NCBI RefSeq assembly: GCF_000719285.1
Contig: NZ_JOFS01000026.1
Span: forward strand, 49,952 to 113,951
From: Streptomyces bicolor
GTDB taxonomy: Bacteria > Actinomycetota > Actinomycetes > Streptomycetales > Streptomycetaceae
Length of the DNA: 64,000 nt
Reading direction: 5' to 3'
Shown here: piece after piece, positions 33,793 to 43,170 of the stretch
Numbering within the stretch: the first letter of the stretch is position 1
How the letters are laid out: each line of letters opens with the position of its first letter
Notes under the pieces: model-generated
What the model saw: the letters and a program-made list of their open reading frames with translations, nothing else
Database searches by the model: none
What the model was told of the DNA's origin: nothing
Translations under genes and position numbers: made by a program

Positions 33793-35241
33793 ATGACGTC
33801 ATCGGAGACCAATCCCGACCCGCACGCCGGCTCCCCCGCCTGGGAGTTGCTGCTGCCGGCGGTGTCCGCGCCCGCACGCGCGCGTGGGCGCTCGTTGCAG
33901 GCGGCCCTGCGTGAGGCGGTGCGGTCGGGGCGGCTGGCGCCGGGTACCCGGCTGCCGTCGAGCCGGGATCTCGCGGCCGACCTCGGTGTGTCGCGAGGGC
34001 TGATCACCGAGGCGTACGAGCAGCTGACGGCGGAGGGCTATCTGCGCAGCGGCCGGGGTGCCGGGACCTGGGTGGGCGGTGCCGTACGGGCCGCCCCGCC
34101 ACGCGCGCGTGACCTCGCTCCGCGCTCCGCCGACGCCCGGGCCGACTTCGTGCCCGGCACACCGGACGTGTCGCTGTTCCCGCGTGCCGCATGGGCGGCC
34201 GCGCAGCGCGGCGTGCTGGCCGAGCTGCCGCACCACGAGCTCGGCTATCCCGACCCGCGCGGACTGCCCCGGCTGCGTACGGCGCTCGCCGAGCTGCTCG
34301 CCCGGCGCCGGGGCGTGGTCGCCGACCCCGAGCGCATCGTGGTCGTCTCCGGGGTCTCGCAGGCGACGACCGTGCTCGGCTTCGTGCTGCACGCGCGCGG
34401 GATGCGCGAAGTCGGTGTCGAGGACCCCGGGAGCCCCCAGCACGACGCCCTCTACGCCGCCGCGGGCGTCTCCACCGTGCCACTGCCCATGGACGACGAG
34501 GGGCTCGCCATCGGCCCGCTGCGGGAGTCGGGCGTACGGTCGATCGTCACGACACCGGCCCACCAGTTCCCCACCGGTATCGCCTACTCGGCCCGCCGCC
34601 GTACCGAACTGCTCGACTGGGCGCGGTCCGTCGACGGATTCGTCCTGGAAGACGACTACGACGGCGACTTCCGGTACGACCGCGCCCCCGTGGGAGCCCT
34701 CCAGGGCCTGGACCCGGAGCGCGTCGCCTACGCGGGGTCGGTCAGCAAGTCCCTCGCCCCGGGGCTGCGGCTCGGCTGGCTGCTCGTACCGGAGCCACTG
34801 ACCGAGGAGGTCGTCGAACGCAAGCGGACCATGGATCTCGGGCATCCGACCCTGGATCAGGCGCTGTTCGCCCGGTTCCTGGAGCGCGGCGACTACGACC
34901 GTCAGCTGCGCCGCTGCCAGCGCGCGTACCGGGAGCGCCGCGACGCCCTGGTCGGTGCTCTGGAGGAGGACTTTCCGGGGGCGGAGGTGACCGGGATCGC
35001 CGCGGGACTGCACGTCATCGCCGCGCTGCCGGAACGGTACGGCCCTCAGGAACGGTTCCTCGCGCGCGTGGCCGCGGCCGGGGTGGCGGTGCGCCCGCTG
35101 ACGGACTACACGCACGCGGGTGCCGGTGACAGCGGGCGGCCCGGCGTGCGCCTGGTCCTGGGATACGCGCATCTGTCGCCCACCCGGATCCGGGCGGGCG
35201 TACGGCTGATGGCCGAGGCGGTCGCCGGGCGTCCGGGCTGA
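33793..35241 (+). CDS. MocR-type regulator (GntR HTH fused to class I aminotransferase domain)
   Basis: A 482-residue fusion: GntR winged helix (about residues 25-90; SRDLAADLGVSRGLITEAYEQL) and an aminotransferase fold with the PLP-binding lysine in GSVSKSLAPGLRLGWLL and DDYDGDFRYDR upstream. Family members (PdxR, GabR) sense PLP or PLP adducts. It is divergent from and only 47 bp from the EamA exporter gene, its probable target. Confidence 0.92.
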   Translation: MTSSETNPDPHAGSPAWELLLPAVSAPARARGRSLQAALREAVRSGRLAPGTRLPSSRDLAADLGVSRGLITEAYEQLTAEGYLRSGRGAGTWVGGAVRAAPPRARDLAPRSADARADFVPGTPDVSLFPRAAWAAAQRGVLAELPHHELGYPDPRGLPRLRTALAELLARRRGVVADPERIVVVSGVSQATTVLGFVLHARGMREVGVEDPGSPQHDALYAAAGVSTVPLPMDDEGLAIGPLRESGVRSIVTTPAHQFPTGIAYSARRRTELLDWARSVDGFVLEDDYDGDFRYDRAPVGALQGLDPERVAYAGSVSKSLAPGLRLGWLLVPEPLTEEVVERKRTMDLGHPTLDQALFARFLERGDYDRQLRRCQRAYRERRDALVGALEEDFPGAEVTGIAAGLHVIAALPERYGPQERFLARVAAAGVAVRPLTDYTHAGAGDSGRPGVRLVLGYAHLSPTRIRAGVRLMAEAVAGRPG

Positions 35242-35385
35242 CCGGGACGGCCGCGACGCCCGCGACGGCACCGGGAGGCGAGCAGCACCGCCGGGAGGTG
35301 CCCGGCCCCACAGGAAGATGACGGGAACCGTACGCCCGTCTGTCTCCCGCGTGACTCGCAAGTTCCCTTGCGGATGCGGTCAGTT

Positions 35386-35407
35386 GTTCACTTGTGGTTT
35401 CCGTGTG
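35386..35407 (+). promoter_or_regulatory. PHO-box-like direct repeat upstream of phoD
   Basis: Two contiguous 11-bp units, GTTCACTTGTG and GTTTCCGTGTG, lie 64 bp before the phoD start. They fit the GTTCA-type direct-repeat pattern bound by Streptomyces PhoP; the second unit is a weaker match. A GTGCGC-TGCG-GCGCAC hairpin follows immediately (35403-35418). PhoP control under phosphate limitation is known for phoD-type genes in the genus. Confidence 0.5.
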
Positions 35408-35470
35408 CGCTGCGGCGCACCAGTAGTTGTGGCACTGCACACTGGCCGGATCCCGCCCCTGGAGGCCTCC

Positions 35471-37045
35471 ATGTCCCACCGTCCGTTCCCGGGCCGCCGC
35501 AGCGTCCTGCGCGGCTCGCTCGCCGCGTCGGCGGCCCTGACCCTGCCCACCGCCCTCGGCTCGGCACCCGCCTTCACCCTCTCGGGGCGTCCCAGGGCGG
35601 GCTGGGGCGTGCAGACGGGAGACGTGACCTGCGACTCGGGGCTGGTGTGGGTGCGCTCCGACCGTCCGGCCCGGATGATCGTCGAGACGTCCGCCACCGA
35701 GTCGTTCCGGGGCGCGCGCAGATGGCACGGCCCGCTGCTCGGCGCGGACACCGACTTCACCGGCACGACCCGGCTGCGCGGCCTGCCGTCCGGCGAGCAG
35801 ATCCACTACCGCGTGCTGCTCGCCGACCCGGACGACCCGCGCCGCACCGGCGAGCCGGTCACCGGCACGTTCCGTACGGCCTCCGCGCGCCGGCGCGACG
35901 GCGTGCGTTTCGTGTGGTCGGGCGACCTGGCCGGACAGGGCTGGGGCATCAACCCGGACTTCGGCGGCTACAAGATCTACAACGCGATGGCCGCACTGGA
36001 CCCGGACTTCTTCATCTGCAGCGGCGACAACATCTACGCCGACGGCCCGATCTCGGCCTCCGTCACCCTGCCCGACGGCAGCACCTGGCGGAACATCACC
36101 ACCGAGGAGAAGTCGAAGGTCGCCGAGACCCTGGCCGAGTTCCGCGGCAACTTCCGCTACAACCTGCTGGACGACAACCTCAAGCGGTTCAACGCACAGG
36201 TCCCCTCGATCATCCAGTGGGACGACCACGAGGTGACCAACAACTGGTACCCCGGCGAGATCCTCGGCGACACCCGCTACACGGAGAAGAACGTCGACGT
36301 CCTGGCCGCACGCGCCCGGCAGGCGTTCTCGGAGTACTACCCGATCTCGACCCTGCGCCGCCCGGACGGGCGGGTCTACCGCGTGGTCAACCACGGTCCG
36401 CTGCTGGACGTGTTCGTCCTGGACATGCGCACCTACCGCAACGCCAACTCGCCGGACAACCAGGCCACCGACGCGCAGGGCATCCTCGGCGCCGAGCAGC
36501 TGAACTGGCTCAAGCGCGAGCTGTCCCGCTCGCGGGCGGCGTGGAAGGTGATCGCCTCCGACATGCCGCTCGGCCTTGTGGTGCCGGACACCGGCGACGG
36601 CAAGCCGAACATCGAGGCCGTCGCGCAGGGCGACCCCGGTGCTCCGCTGGGACGGGAACTGCAGATCGCCGAGCTGCTCCGGTTCATCAAGCACCGCCGG
36701 ATCACCGGCACGGTCTGGCTGACCGCCGACGTGCACTACACCTCGGCCCAGCACTACCAGCCGTCGCGGGCGGCCTTCACCGACTTCGAGCCGTTCTGGG
36801 AGTTCGTCTCCGGCCCGCTCAACGCGGGCGCGTTCCCGGCGAACACCCTGGACAACACCTTCGGTCCGGAGCGGGTGTTCCTCAAGGCGCCGACGACGGC
36901 CAACGTCTCGCCCGCCGGCGGCTACCAGTTCTTCGGCGAGGTCGACATCGACGGCGACAGCGGCGAGCTGACGGTGCGACTGCGCGAGTCCGACGGCACC
37001 GTGCTGTTCACACAGGTCCTGCAGCCGGGCCGGGTCGGTCAGTAA
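35471..37045 (+). CDS. phoD: PhoD-family alkaline phosphatase/phospholipase D, Tat-exported
   Basis: A 524-residue secreted phosphodiesterase/phosphatase. The N-terminus has a twin-arginine signal (GRRSVLRGSLAASAALTLP). Metal-site motifs FVWSGDLAG, FICSGDNIYAD and QWDDHEVTNNWYPGE are those of PhoD, a calcium/iron enzyme that releases phosphate from nucleic acids, teichoic acids or phospholipids. ATG 35471 (MSHRPFPGRR) sits just before the Tat signal. A PHO-box-like repeat upstream suggests phosphate-starvation control. Confidence 0.92.
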   Translation: MSHRPFPGRRSVLRGSLAASAALTLPTALGSAPAFTLSGRPRAGWGVQTGDVTCDSGLVWVRSDRPARMIVETSATESFRGARRWHGPLLGADTDFTGTTRLRGLPSGEQIHYRVLLADPDDPRRTGEPVTGTFRTASARRRDGVRFVWSGDLAGQGWGINPDFGGYKIYNAMAALDPDFFICSGDNIYADGPISASVTLPDGSTWRNITTEEKSKVAETLAEFRGNFRYNLLDDNLKRFNAQVPSIIQWDDHEVTNNWYPGEILGDTRYTEKNVDVLAARARQAFSEYYPISTLRRPDGRVYRVVNHGPLLDVFVLDMRTYRNANSPDNQATDAQGILGAEQLNWLKRELSRSRAAWKVIASDMPLGLVVPDTGDGKPNIEAVAQGDPGAPLGRELQIAELLRFIKHRRITGTVWLTADVHYTSAQHYQPSRAAFTDFEPFWEFVSGPLNAGAFPANTLDNTFGPERVFLKAPTTANVSPAGGYQFFGEVDIDGDSGELTVRLRESDGTVLFTQVLQPGRVGQ

Positions 37046-37216
37046 CTCCCGTAGCCTGTAACCGTGCCGCGCACCGGTGTCGTCCCCCGGTGCGCGGACC
37101 GCGGCAGAGAGGGACGGAGCGCGACAGCGGGGATCGCAAACCAGACATAAGGGCTCTTTACCGCCCGGTCACAAAGCGTTCGTGATCACGCAACACCCTT
37201 CCTTCACAGTGGGTGC

Positions 37217-38641
37217 ATGAGTCGAGACATGTCTGATGTGACGCGTGCGAAGCACGGACGTCCTGTACACCACTGGCGGCGCGACGTCATCGAGCTCGCC
37301 GCGCTCTTCACGGCGGTGGCGGTTGCCGACGCCGTGGCCAACATGATCGGGCACGGGCCCGACGGACCGGCGCTGCTGCTGGTCTCGGCGGCCCTGCTGG
37401 TCGCCACCGTGGGGTTCCACACATGGTGGGCACGCCGCCACGGTCACGCACCGCCGACAGGCGATACCGGTGCCCGGCCGCGCTCCGAGGAGCAGGCCGG
37501 GCCGTCGGACCAGTCGGGGGAGTCGGCCGCGACGGTGTCCGAGGACGGTGTCCTGTGGCGGATGCGGACGACGGTGAAGGACGAACCGGGGTCACTGGCC
37601 GCGCTGTGCACGGCACTCGCCGACCTGCGGGTCGACATCCTGAGCCTGCAGACGCATCCGCTGGCCGACGGCACGGTGGACGAGTTCCTGCTGCGGGCGC
37701 CCGGCCGGCTCGCGGCGGCGGAGATCACCCGAGCGGTGTCGGTGGCCGACGGCGCGGGCACCTGGATCGAGCGGGCCGACGCCCATGACCTGGTGGACGC
37801 GCCGACCCGGGTGCTGGGCCTCGCCACCCGCACCGCCCTGGACGCGGCGGAACTACCACTGGCGCTGCGGCAGTTGCTGGGCCGGTGCACCATCCGGTCA
37901 CTGCCCGCCGTCCCGGCCGGAGGCGGCCGGGGGCCGGAGCCGGTGCCCACGGAAGGCGTTCTCGAGGACACCGTGATGCGGCTGCGTGCGCCGGAGGGTG
38001 GAGTGATCACTGTGGAGCGGCCGTATCTGCCGTTCACCCCGACCGAGTTCGCGCGGGCGCGGGCGCTGGTGGAACTGGACGCCCGGCTCGGCCCGCGCGT
38101 GCCGCGCAGCCAGGACGTGCTGACGCTGCCCGAGGGCAACGACATCACCGTGCGCCGGGCGGACACCGGTGACCACGCCGCCGCCAAGGAGATGCACGAG
38201 CGCTGCTCGGCGCGGACGCTGGGGATGCGCTATCACGGGCCGGTCGGCGACGCGGACCGGTATCTGAACCACCTGCTCAGCCCCCGGTTCGGCCGCACGC
38301 TCGCCGTGCAGACCGCGTCGGGGCGCATCGTCGGCCTCGGCCACCTGCTGTGGGACGGTGACGAGACGGAGGTGGCGCTCCTCATCGAGGACGCGTGGCA
38401 GCGGCGTGGGATCGGTACGGAGTTGCTGCGCAGGCTGGTGGGGATGGCGGTCCAGGCGCGCTGCGAGAGTGTGTACGCCGTGACTCAGTCGTCCAACACC
38501 GGGATGGTCGCGGCGATGCGAGGGCTGGGGCTCCCCCTCGACTATCAGATCGAGGAGGGAACCTTGGTCATCACGGCCCGGCTGGACGCCTCACTGGTTG
38601 CGCCGGAGGACGGAGTGAGGGTCAGGACGGAAGCGCCGTAG
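37217..38641 (+). CDS. Membrane-anchored ACT-GNAT fusion protein
   Basis: A 474-residue protein in three parts: two hydrophobic helices (about residues 22-75), an ACT-like regulatory domain (about 112-180; KDEPGSLAALCTALADLRVDILSLQTH) and a C-terminal GNAT acetyltransferase domain (about 310-455, motif A IEDAWQRRGIGTELLRRLV). ACT domains bind amino acids, so an amino-acid-regulated acetyltransferase is a reasonable inference; similar actinobacterial enzymes acetylate proteins. Membrane attachment is unusual. Start at the first of two nearby ATGs; the 3' end overlaps the convergent PLP gene by 51 bp. Confidence 0.8.
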   Translation: MSRDMSDVTRAKHGRPVHHWRRDVIELAALFTAVAVADAVANMIGHGPDGPALLLVSAALLVATVGFHTWWARRHGHAPPTGDTGARPRSEEQAGPSDQSGESAATVSEDGVLWRMRTTVKDEPGSLAALCTALADLRVDILSLQTHPLADGTVDEFLLRAPGRLAAAEITRAVSVADGAGTWIERADAHDLVDAPTRVLGLATRTALDAAELPLALRQLLGRCTIRSLPAVPAGGGRGPEPVPTEGVLEDTVMRLRAPEGGVITVERPYLPFTPTEFARARALVELDARLGPRVPRSQDVLTLPEGNDITVRRADTGDHAAAKEMHERCSARTLGMRYHGPVGDADRYLNHLLSPRFGRTLAVQTASGRIVGLGHLLWDGDETEVALLIEDAWQRRGIGTELLRRLVGMAVQARCESVYAVTQSSNTGMVAAMRGLGLPLDYQIEEGTLVITARLDASLVAPEDGVRVRTEAP

Positions 38642-39877
38642 GGACTGTGGTGCGGCCGGCCGCTGCGGGTTCGCCGTGGCTGGTCGCGCCCCGCGGCGGA
38701 GCCGCATGTCGATACGGCCCCGCGCCCCTTCGGGGCGCCCCAGCGCCCGGTCCAGATCCGCCCACAGGTCCTCCACGTCCTCCAGACCCACCGACATCCG
38801 CAACAACCGGTCGCTCACCCCCGCACCTCGGCGGTCGTCCTCCCCCACGATCCGATGGCTGATGGACGCCGGGTGCTGGATGAGGGTGTCGACGCTGCCG
38901 AGGCTGACGGCGGGGGTGATCAGGCGGACGCCGGCGATGACCTCGTGCGGGTCGCCCTGGATCTCGAAGGCGATCATCGCGCCGCCGATGCGCGGATAGT
39001 GGACGCGGGCGACGCGCGGGTCGGCGGCGAGGCGGCCGGCCAGTTCGGCTGCGGTCGCGGAGGCGGCGCGGACCCTTACCGGCAGGGTGGACAGGCCGCG
39101 CAGCAGCAGGTATCCGGCCAGCGGGTGCAGGACGCCGCCCGTGGCGAACCTGATCTGCCGCAGCCCTCCGGCGAGCTCCTCGTCGCACGCGACGACGCCG
39201 GCCATGACGTCCCCGTGCCCGCCGAGGTACTTGGTCGCGCTGTGCAGCACCAGCCGTGCGCCCTGTTCGGCGGGGCGCTGGAGCACCGGCGTGGCGAAGG
39301 TGTTGTCCGCGAGCAGCGGGACGGAGCCGCAGGCGTGGGCCACCGCCCGCAGGTCCACCTCGGCGAGCGTGGGATTGGCCGGGGACTCGACCATGACCAG
39401 GCCGGTGTCGGGGCGCAGCGCCTCCGCGATGCCGGCCGGGTCCGTCCAGGTCACCTCCGAGCCGAGAAGTCCGGCGGTCAGCAGGTGGTCGCTGCAGCCG
39501 TACAGGGGGCGTACGGCGACGACGTGCCGCAGGCCCATCGAGGCCCGTACCAGGAGAACCGCGCTCAGCGCCGCCATCCCGCTGGCGAAGGCGACCGCGG
39601 CCTCGGTGCCCTCCAGCCGGGCCAGGGCCGTCTCGAAGCGGGCGACGGTCGGGTTGCCGAGGCGCCCGTACACGGGCGGGCCGTCCGGCTCCGCGCCGGT
39701 CGCCGCGAACGCGTCGATGCGGGCGGCCTCGCCGCGGCTGTCGTGGGAGGGGTAGGTGGTGGACAGATCTATCGGCGGGGCGTGCAGCCCTTGCCGGGCC
39801 AGGTCGTCGCGGCCGGCGTGGACGGCCTCGGTGGCGAGTGCTCTGGGGGCGGTACGTATGTCGTCATACCCGTGCAT
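38591..39877 (-). CDS. Transsulfuration-type PLP enzyme (Cys/Met metabolism) with extended tail
   Basis: A 428-residue product of the cystathionine gamma-lyase/synthase family: VYGRLGNPTVARFE near the N-terminus, VMVESPANPTLAEVD, and the PLP lysine in HSATKYLGGHGDVMAG. It would cleave or build Cys/Met-type thioethers. The enzyme normally ends near DLWADLDRALG (about residue 380); here the frame continues about 48 more residues, encoded first by an intergenic repeat (38675-38745) and then antisense to the GNAT gene. ATG 39877 follows GAGAGG. It is divergent from an Lrp/AsnC regulator. Confidence 0.88.
   Translation of the reverse strand: MHGYDDIRTAPRALATEAVHAGRDDLARQGLHAPPIDLSTTYPSHDSRGEAARIDAFAATGAEPDGPPVYGRLGNPTVARFETALARLEGTEAAVAFASGMAALSAVLLVRASMGLRHVVAVRPLYGCSDHLLTAGLLGSEVTWTDPAGIAEALRPDTGLVMVESPANPTLAEVDLRAVAHACGSVPLLADNTFATPVLQRPAEQGARLVLHSATKYLGGHGDVMAGVVACDEELAGGLRQIRFATGGVLHPLAGYLLLRGLSTLPVRVRAASATAAELAGRLAADPRVARVHYPRIGGAMIAFEIQGDPHEVIAGVRLITPAVSLGSVDTLIQHPASISHRIVGEDDRRGAGVSDRLLRMSVGLEDVEDLWADLDRALGRPEGARGRIDMRLRRGARPATANPQRPAAPQSLRRFRPDPHSVLRRNQ
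38675..38745. repeat. Intergenic repeat (copy B), empty form
   Basis: The same blocks as at 1381-1480 in the other orientation: TGGCTGGTCGC, GCGGCGGAGCCGCAT, then GTCGATACGGCCCCGCGCCCC. No 39-bp element lies between the first two blocks. The C-terminal tail of the PLP enzyme is translated through it. Confidence 0.75.
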
Positions 39878-39970
39878 GCCGTCGTATGCCTCTCTGCTCG
39901 CTGGATCCATGAGCGGAAGAGTGAACATCGACCGGGGGTCCGCGGGCACATACCGTGCTACGTTCGGCCA

Positions 39971-40477
39971 ATGGCCGAATCCGTCGTACTGGACCCGGTC
40001 GATCTGCATCTGCTGCGGCTTCTGCAGAACGACGCCCGGGCCACCTACCGCGACCTCGCCGCGCAGGTGGGCGTGGCGCCGTCGACGTGTCTGGACCGGG
40101 TGACCCGGCTGCGCCGCTCGGGCGTGATCCTCGGTCATCAGCTCCGGCTGGATCCGGCCAAGCTGGGCCGCGGGCTTCAGGCGCTGCTTTCCGTTCAGGT
40201 CAGGCCGCATCGGCGGGAGCTGGTGGGGCCGTTCGTGGAGCGGATCCGGGCGTTGCCGGAGTCGCTGACCGTCTTCCATCTCACCGGGCCGGACGACTAT
40301 CTCGTGCATGTCGCGGTGGCGGACATGGCGGATCTGCAGCGGCTGGTGCTGGACGAGTTCACGTCCCGGCGGGAAGTGGCGCGGGTGGAGACCCGGTTGA
40401 TCTTCCAGCAGTGGGACTGCGGACCGCTGCTGCCACGCGACGCTCCGGGAAGCACGCCCTCAGCGAAATCAGGCTGA
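39971..40477 (+). CDS. Lrp/AsnC family regulator (first)
   Basis: A 168-residue regulator: N-terminal HTH (LDPVDLHLLRLLQNDARATY, then VGVAPSTCLDRVTRLRRSGV) and a RAM/AsnC ligand domain with the LTGPDDYLVHVAVADM strand. ATG 39971 is 93 bp from the divergent transsulfuration-type gene, which it probably controls in response to an amino acid. A small hairpin (40489-40505) follows. Confidence 0.92.
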   Translation: MAESVVLDPVDLHLLRLLQNDARATYRDLAAQVGVAPSTCLDRVTRLRRSGVILGHQLRLDPAKLGRGLQALLSVQVRPHRRELVGPFVERIRALPESLTVFHLTGPDDYLVHVAVADMADLQRLVLDEFTSRREVARVETRLIFQQWDCGPLLPRDAPGSTPSAKSG

Positions 40478-40488
40478 CTTGGGACAAG

Positions 40489-40505
40489 GCCCGGTCAAAC
40501 CGGGC
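40489..40505 (+). terminator. Small hairpin after the first Lrp gene
   Basis: GCCCGG-TCAAA-CCGGGC, a six-bp stem just after the Lrp stop and before the DUF885 gene. A weak terminator or attenuator; no T-run follows. Confidence 0.4.
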
Positions 40506-40541
40506 TGACGTGGCAGCGGTCGCCGTATGAGGATGGACCGC

Positions 40542-42230
40542 ATGTCAGAGACCAAGAGCCCGCTGCCCCGTGAGGTCGCCGACGCGTATGTCGACGAGCT
40601 CATCGCCCTCGACCCGTTCACCGGTACCTATCTCGGCGTGAAGGAGAGTTCGGGCAGGCTCCCCGACCTCTCGCCCGCGGGCCAGGAGGCGCTCGCGCGG
40701 CTCCAGCGGGCCACCCTCGCCCGGCTCGACGAGGCCGAACGCCTGCCCGGCGCGGACAGTGACATCGAGCGCCGGTGCGCGCGCCTGCTGCGCGAGCGGC
40801 TGACGGCGGAACTCGCCGTGCACGACGCGGACGAGGGTCTGCGGACGGTCGGCAACATGGCCACGCCCGCGCACTCGGTACGCGAGATCTTCACCGTCAC
40901 GCCGAACCAGACCGACGAGGACTGGGCGGCGATCGCCGAGCGGCTGCGCGCGGTACCGGCCGCGTACGCGGGCTACCGTGAGTCGCTCGCGCTGGGGCTG
41001 GAGCGCAAGCTGTACGCGGCCCCGCGTCCGACCGCCACCTTCGTCGAGCAGCTCACCGAATGGGCGGACACCGGTGAGGGCCGCGGCTGGTTCGAGGACT
41101 TCGCGTCGGACGGCCCCGAGTCGTTGCGCGCTGAGCTGGACGAGGCCGCCCGTGGCGCGACGGCCGCCGTGCTGGAGCTGCGGGACTGGCTGCGCGATGT
41201 GTACACGCCGGCGATCGAGGGCGCGCCCAACACGGTGGGCCGCGAGCGCTACGCCCGCTGGGCCCGCTACTTCAACGGCATCGATCTCGACCTGGACGAG
41301 GCGTACGCCTACGGTTGGTCCGAGTACCACCGGCTGCTCGGCGAGATGAAGAAGGAGGCCGAGAAGATCCTGCCGGGCGCCGCGACGCCATGGGTGGCGC
41401 TGGCGCACCTCGACGAGCACGGCAAGCACATCGAGGGCGTCGACGAGGTCCGCGAGTGGCTCCAGGGCCTGATGGACGAGGCGATCGAGAAGCTGGACGG
41501 CACGCACTTCGAACTCGCCGAGCCCGTGCGGAAGGTGGAGTCGTGCATCGCCCCGCCCGGTGGTGCCGCGGCGCCGTACTACACGGGCCCTTCGGAGGAC
41601 TTCTCGCGTCCGGGCCGCACCTGGCTGCCGACGATGGGCCAGACCCGCTTCCCGGTCTACGACCTGGTCTCGACCTGGTACCACGAGGGCGTGCCGGGCC
41701 ATCACCTCCAGCTCGCGCAGTGGACGTACATCGCCGGGAGCCTCTCCCGCTACCAGGCCACCATCGGCATGGTGAGCGCCAACGCCGAGGGCTGGGCTCT
41801 GTACGCGGAGCGGCTCATGGACGAGCTGGGCTTCCTCACCGACCCGGAGCAGCGGCTCGGTTACCTCGACGCGCAGATGATGCGGGCGGCCCGGGTCATC
41901 GTCGACATCGGCATGCACCTGGAGCTGGAGATCCCGGCCGACTCCCCGTTCCACCCGGGCGAGCGCTGGACTCCGGAGCTGGCCCAGGAGTTCTTCGGCG
42001 CGCACAGCAGCCGTCCGGCGGACTTCGTGGAGAGCGAGCTGACCCGGTATCTGACGATTCCGGGCCAGGCCATCGGCTACAAGCTCGGCGAACGGGCGTG
42101 GCTGCTCGGCCGCGACAGGGCGCGCGAGCGGCGGGGCGACGCCTTCGACCTCAAGGCGTGGCACATGGCGGCCCTGTCCCAGGGTTCGCTGGGCCTGGAC
42201 GACCTGGTGGACGAGCTGGCCCGGCTCTGA
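40542..42230 (+). CDS. DUF885 family metallopeptidase-like protein
   Basis: A 562-residue soluble protein of the DUF885 family, which resembles M32/thermolysin-like zinc peptidases. The likely metal motif HEGVPGHHLQLAQ (about residue 388 onward) and ANAEGWALYAERLMDELG (second glutamate) are both present. It is probably a cytoplasmic peptidase or carboxypeptidase; few family members are characterised. ATG 40542 is preferred over an ATG 15 bp upstream because GAGGATGG precedes it at the right distance. Confidence 0.87.
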   Translation: MSETKSPLPREVADAYVDELIALDPFTGTYLGVKESSGRLPDLSPAGQEALARLQRATLARLDEAERLPGADSDIERRCARLLRERLTAELAVHDADEGLRTVGNMATPAHSVREIFTVTPNQTDEDWAAIAERLRAVPAAYAGYRESLALGLERKLYAAPRPTATFVEQLTEWADTGEGRGWFEDFASDGPESLRAELDEAARGATAAVLELRDWLRDVYTPAIEGAPNTVGRERYARWARYFNGIDLDLDEAYAYGWSEYHRLLGEMKKEAEKILPGAATPWVALAHLDEHGKHIEGVDEVREWLQGLMDEAIEKLDGTHFELAEPVRKVESCIAPPGGAAAPYYTGPSEDFSRPGRTWLPTMGQTRFPVYDLVSTWYHEGVPGHHLQLAQWTYIAGSLSRYQATIGMVSANAEGWALYAERLMDELGFLTDPEQRLGYLDAQMMRAARVIVDIGMHLELEIPADSPFHPGERWTPELAQEFFGAHSSRPADFVESELTRYLTIPGQAIGYKLGERAWLLGRDRARERRGDAFDLKAWHMAALSQGSLGLDDLVDELARL

Positions 42231-42257
42231 CCAGGCGCGCTCACCCGGCGCCCTGCC

Positions 42258-43091
42258 TCAACGCCGGAACCCGCCCTCGGAGTTGATGACCTCACCGGTG
42301 ATCCAGCCCGCCTCGTCCGTCGCCAGCCAGGCGATCAGGCGGGCCGGGTCGTCGGGCATGCCCCACTGGCCGGCCGGGAAGCGGGCCGCCACGGCCTCGT
42401 ACGCCTCGCCGGTCAGGTAGTCCGTGTCCACGGGGCCGGGGTTGACGGTGTTCACCGTGATCCCCTGTTCGGCGAGCGTGGTGGACAGGGACCGGGTGAT
42501 CGAGGCGAGGGCGCCCTTCTGGAGGGCGTAGGCGATCTCGCCGGGCATGCCGCCCGCGATGTCCTGGCCGGACGTCATCATCACGACGCGGCCGCCGGGG
42601 CCGGCCGGCCTCAGCCGGGCGTGGGCCTGGACGAGCAGCAGCACCGAGCGGGTGTCGACCGCCCAGTGCTGGTCGAGCATCGCGGCGTCGATCTGGTCGA
42701 GGGTGCCGTCGGAGCCGCTGACCGCGTGGTTGGCGACCAGGATGTCGAGCCGTCCGCCCAGAGCCGCGGCGGCCGTGGCGATCAGTTCGGCGGGTGCGGC
42801 CGGGTCGGAGAGGTTACCGGGACCCGCGAGGACCTGGCCATCGGGGTCGCCGAGCGCCTCACGCACGGAGGCGACGACGTCCTCGGGACGGTCGGCCCCC
42901 CAGGGCATGGCGGCGTCATGCGGCACATGGTGATGCAGATAGACGCTCGCCCCGTACGCGGCGAGCCGCCGGGCCACGGCATGTCCGATGCCGGCACGTC
43001 TGCTGGCCCCGGTCACCAGGGCGGTGCGCCCGCGCAGGGGCAGGGGGTCGCGGCGCAGGGCTTCGGGGGCGGGGTGCGGGAGTCGGGGCAT
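42258..43091 (-). CDS. SDR family oxidoreductase
   Basis: A 277-residue short-chain dehydrogenase/reductase with a Rossmann motif TGASRRAGIG, the NHA(V) motif in ILVANHAVSG, catalytic Ser in MMTSGQ and YALQK as the YxxxK pair, and a C-terminal DEAGWITGEVINSEGGF end typical of FabG-like members. The insert RR in the glycine motif is somewhat unusual. Cofactor preference and substrate are unclear. It is convergent with the DUF885 gene. Confidence 0.9.
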   Translation of the reverse strand: MPRLPHPAPEALRRDPLPLRGRTALVTGASRRAGIGHAVARRLAAYGASVYLHHHVPHDAAMPWGADRPEDVVASVREALGDPDGQVLAGPGNLSDPAAPAELIATAAAALGGRLDILVANHAVSGSDGTLDQIDAAMLDQHWAVDTRSVLLLVQAHARLRPAGPGGRVVMMTSGQDIAGGMPGEIAYALQKGALASITRSLSTTLAEQGITVNTVNPGPVDTDYLTGEAYEAVAARFPAGQWGMPDDPARLIAWLATDEAGWITGEVINSEGGFRR

Positions 43092-43170
43092 GGCAGATCA
43101 TGATGGCGAACGGCCGGGTGTAGGCGCACCCGGTTATCGGGTCATGCTGCCGGCCCGCGAACTCCGCGGG

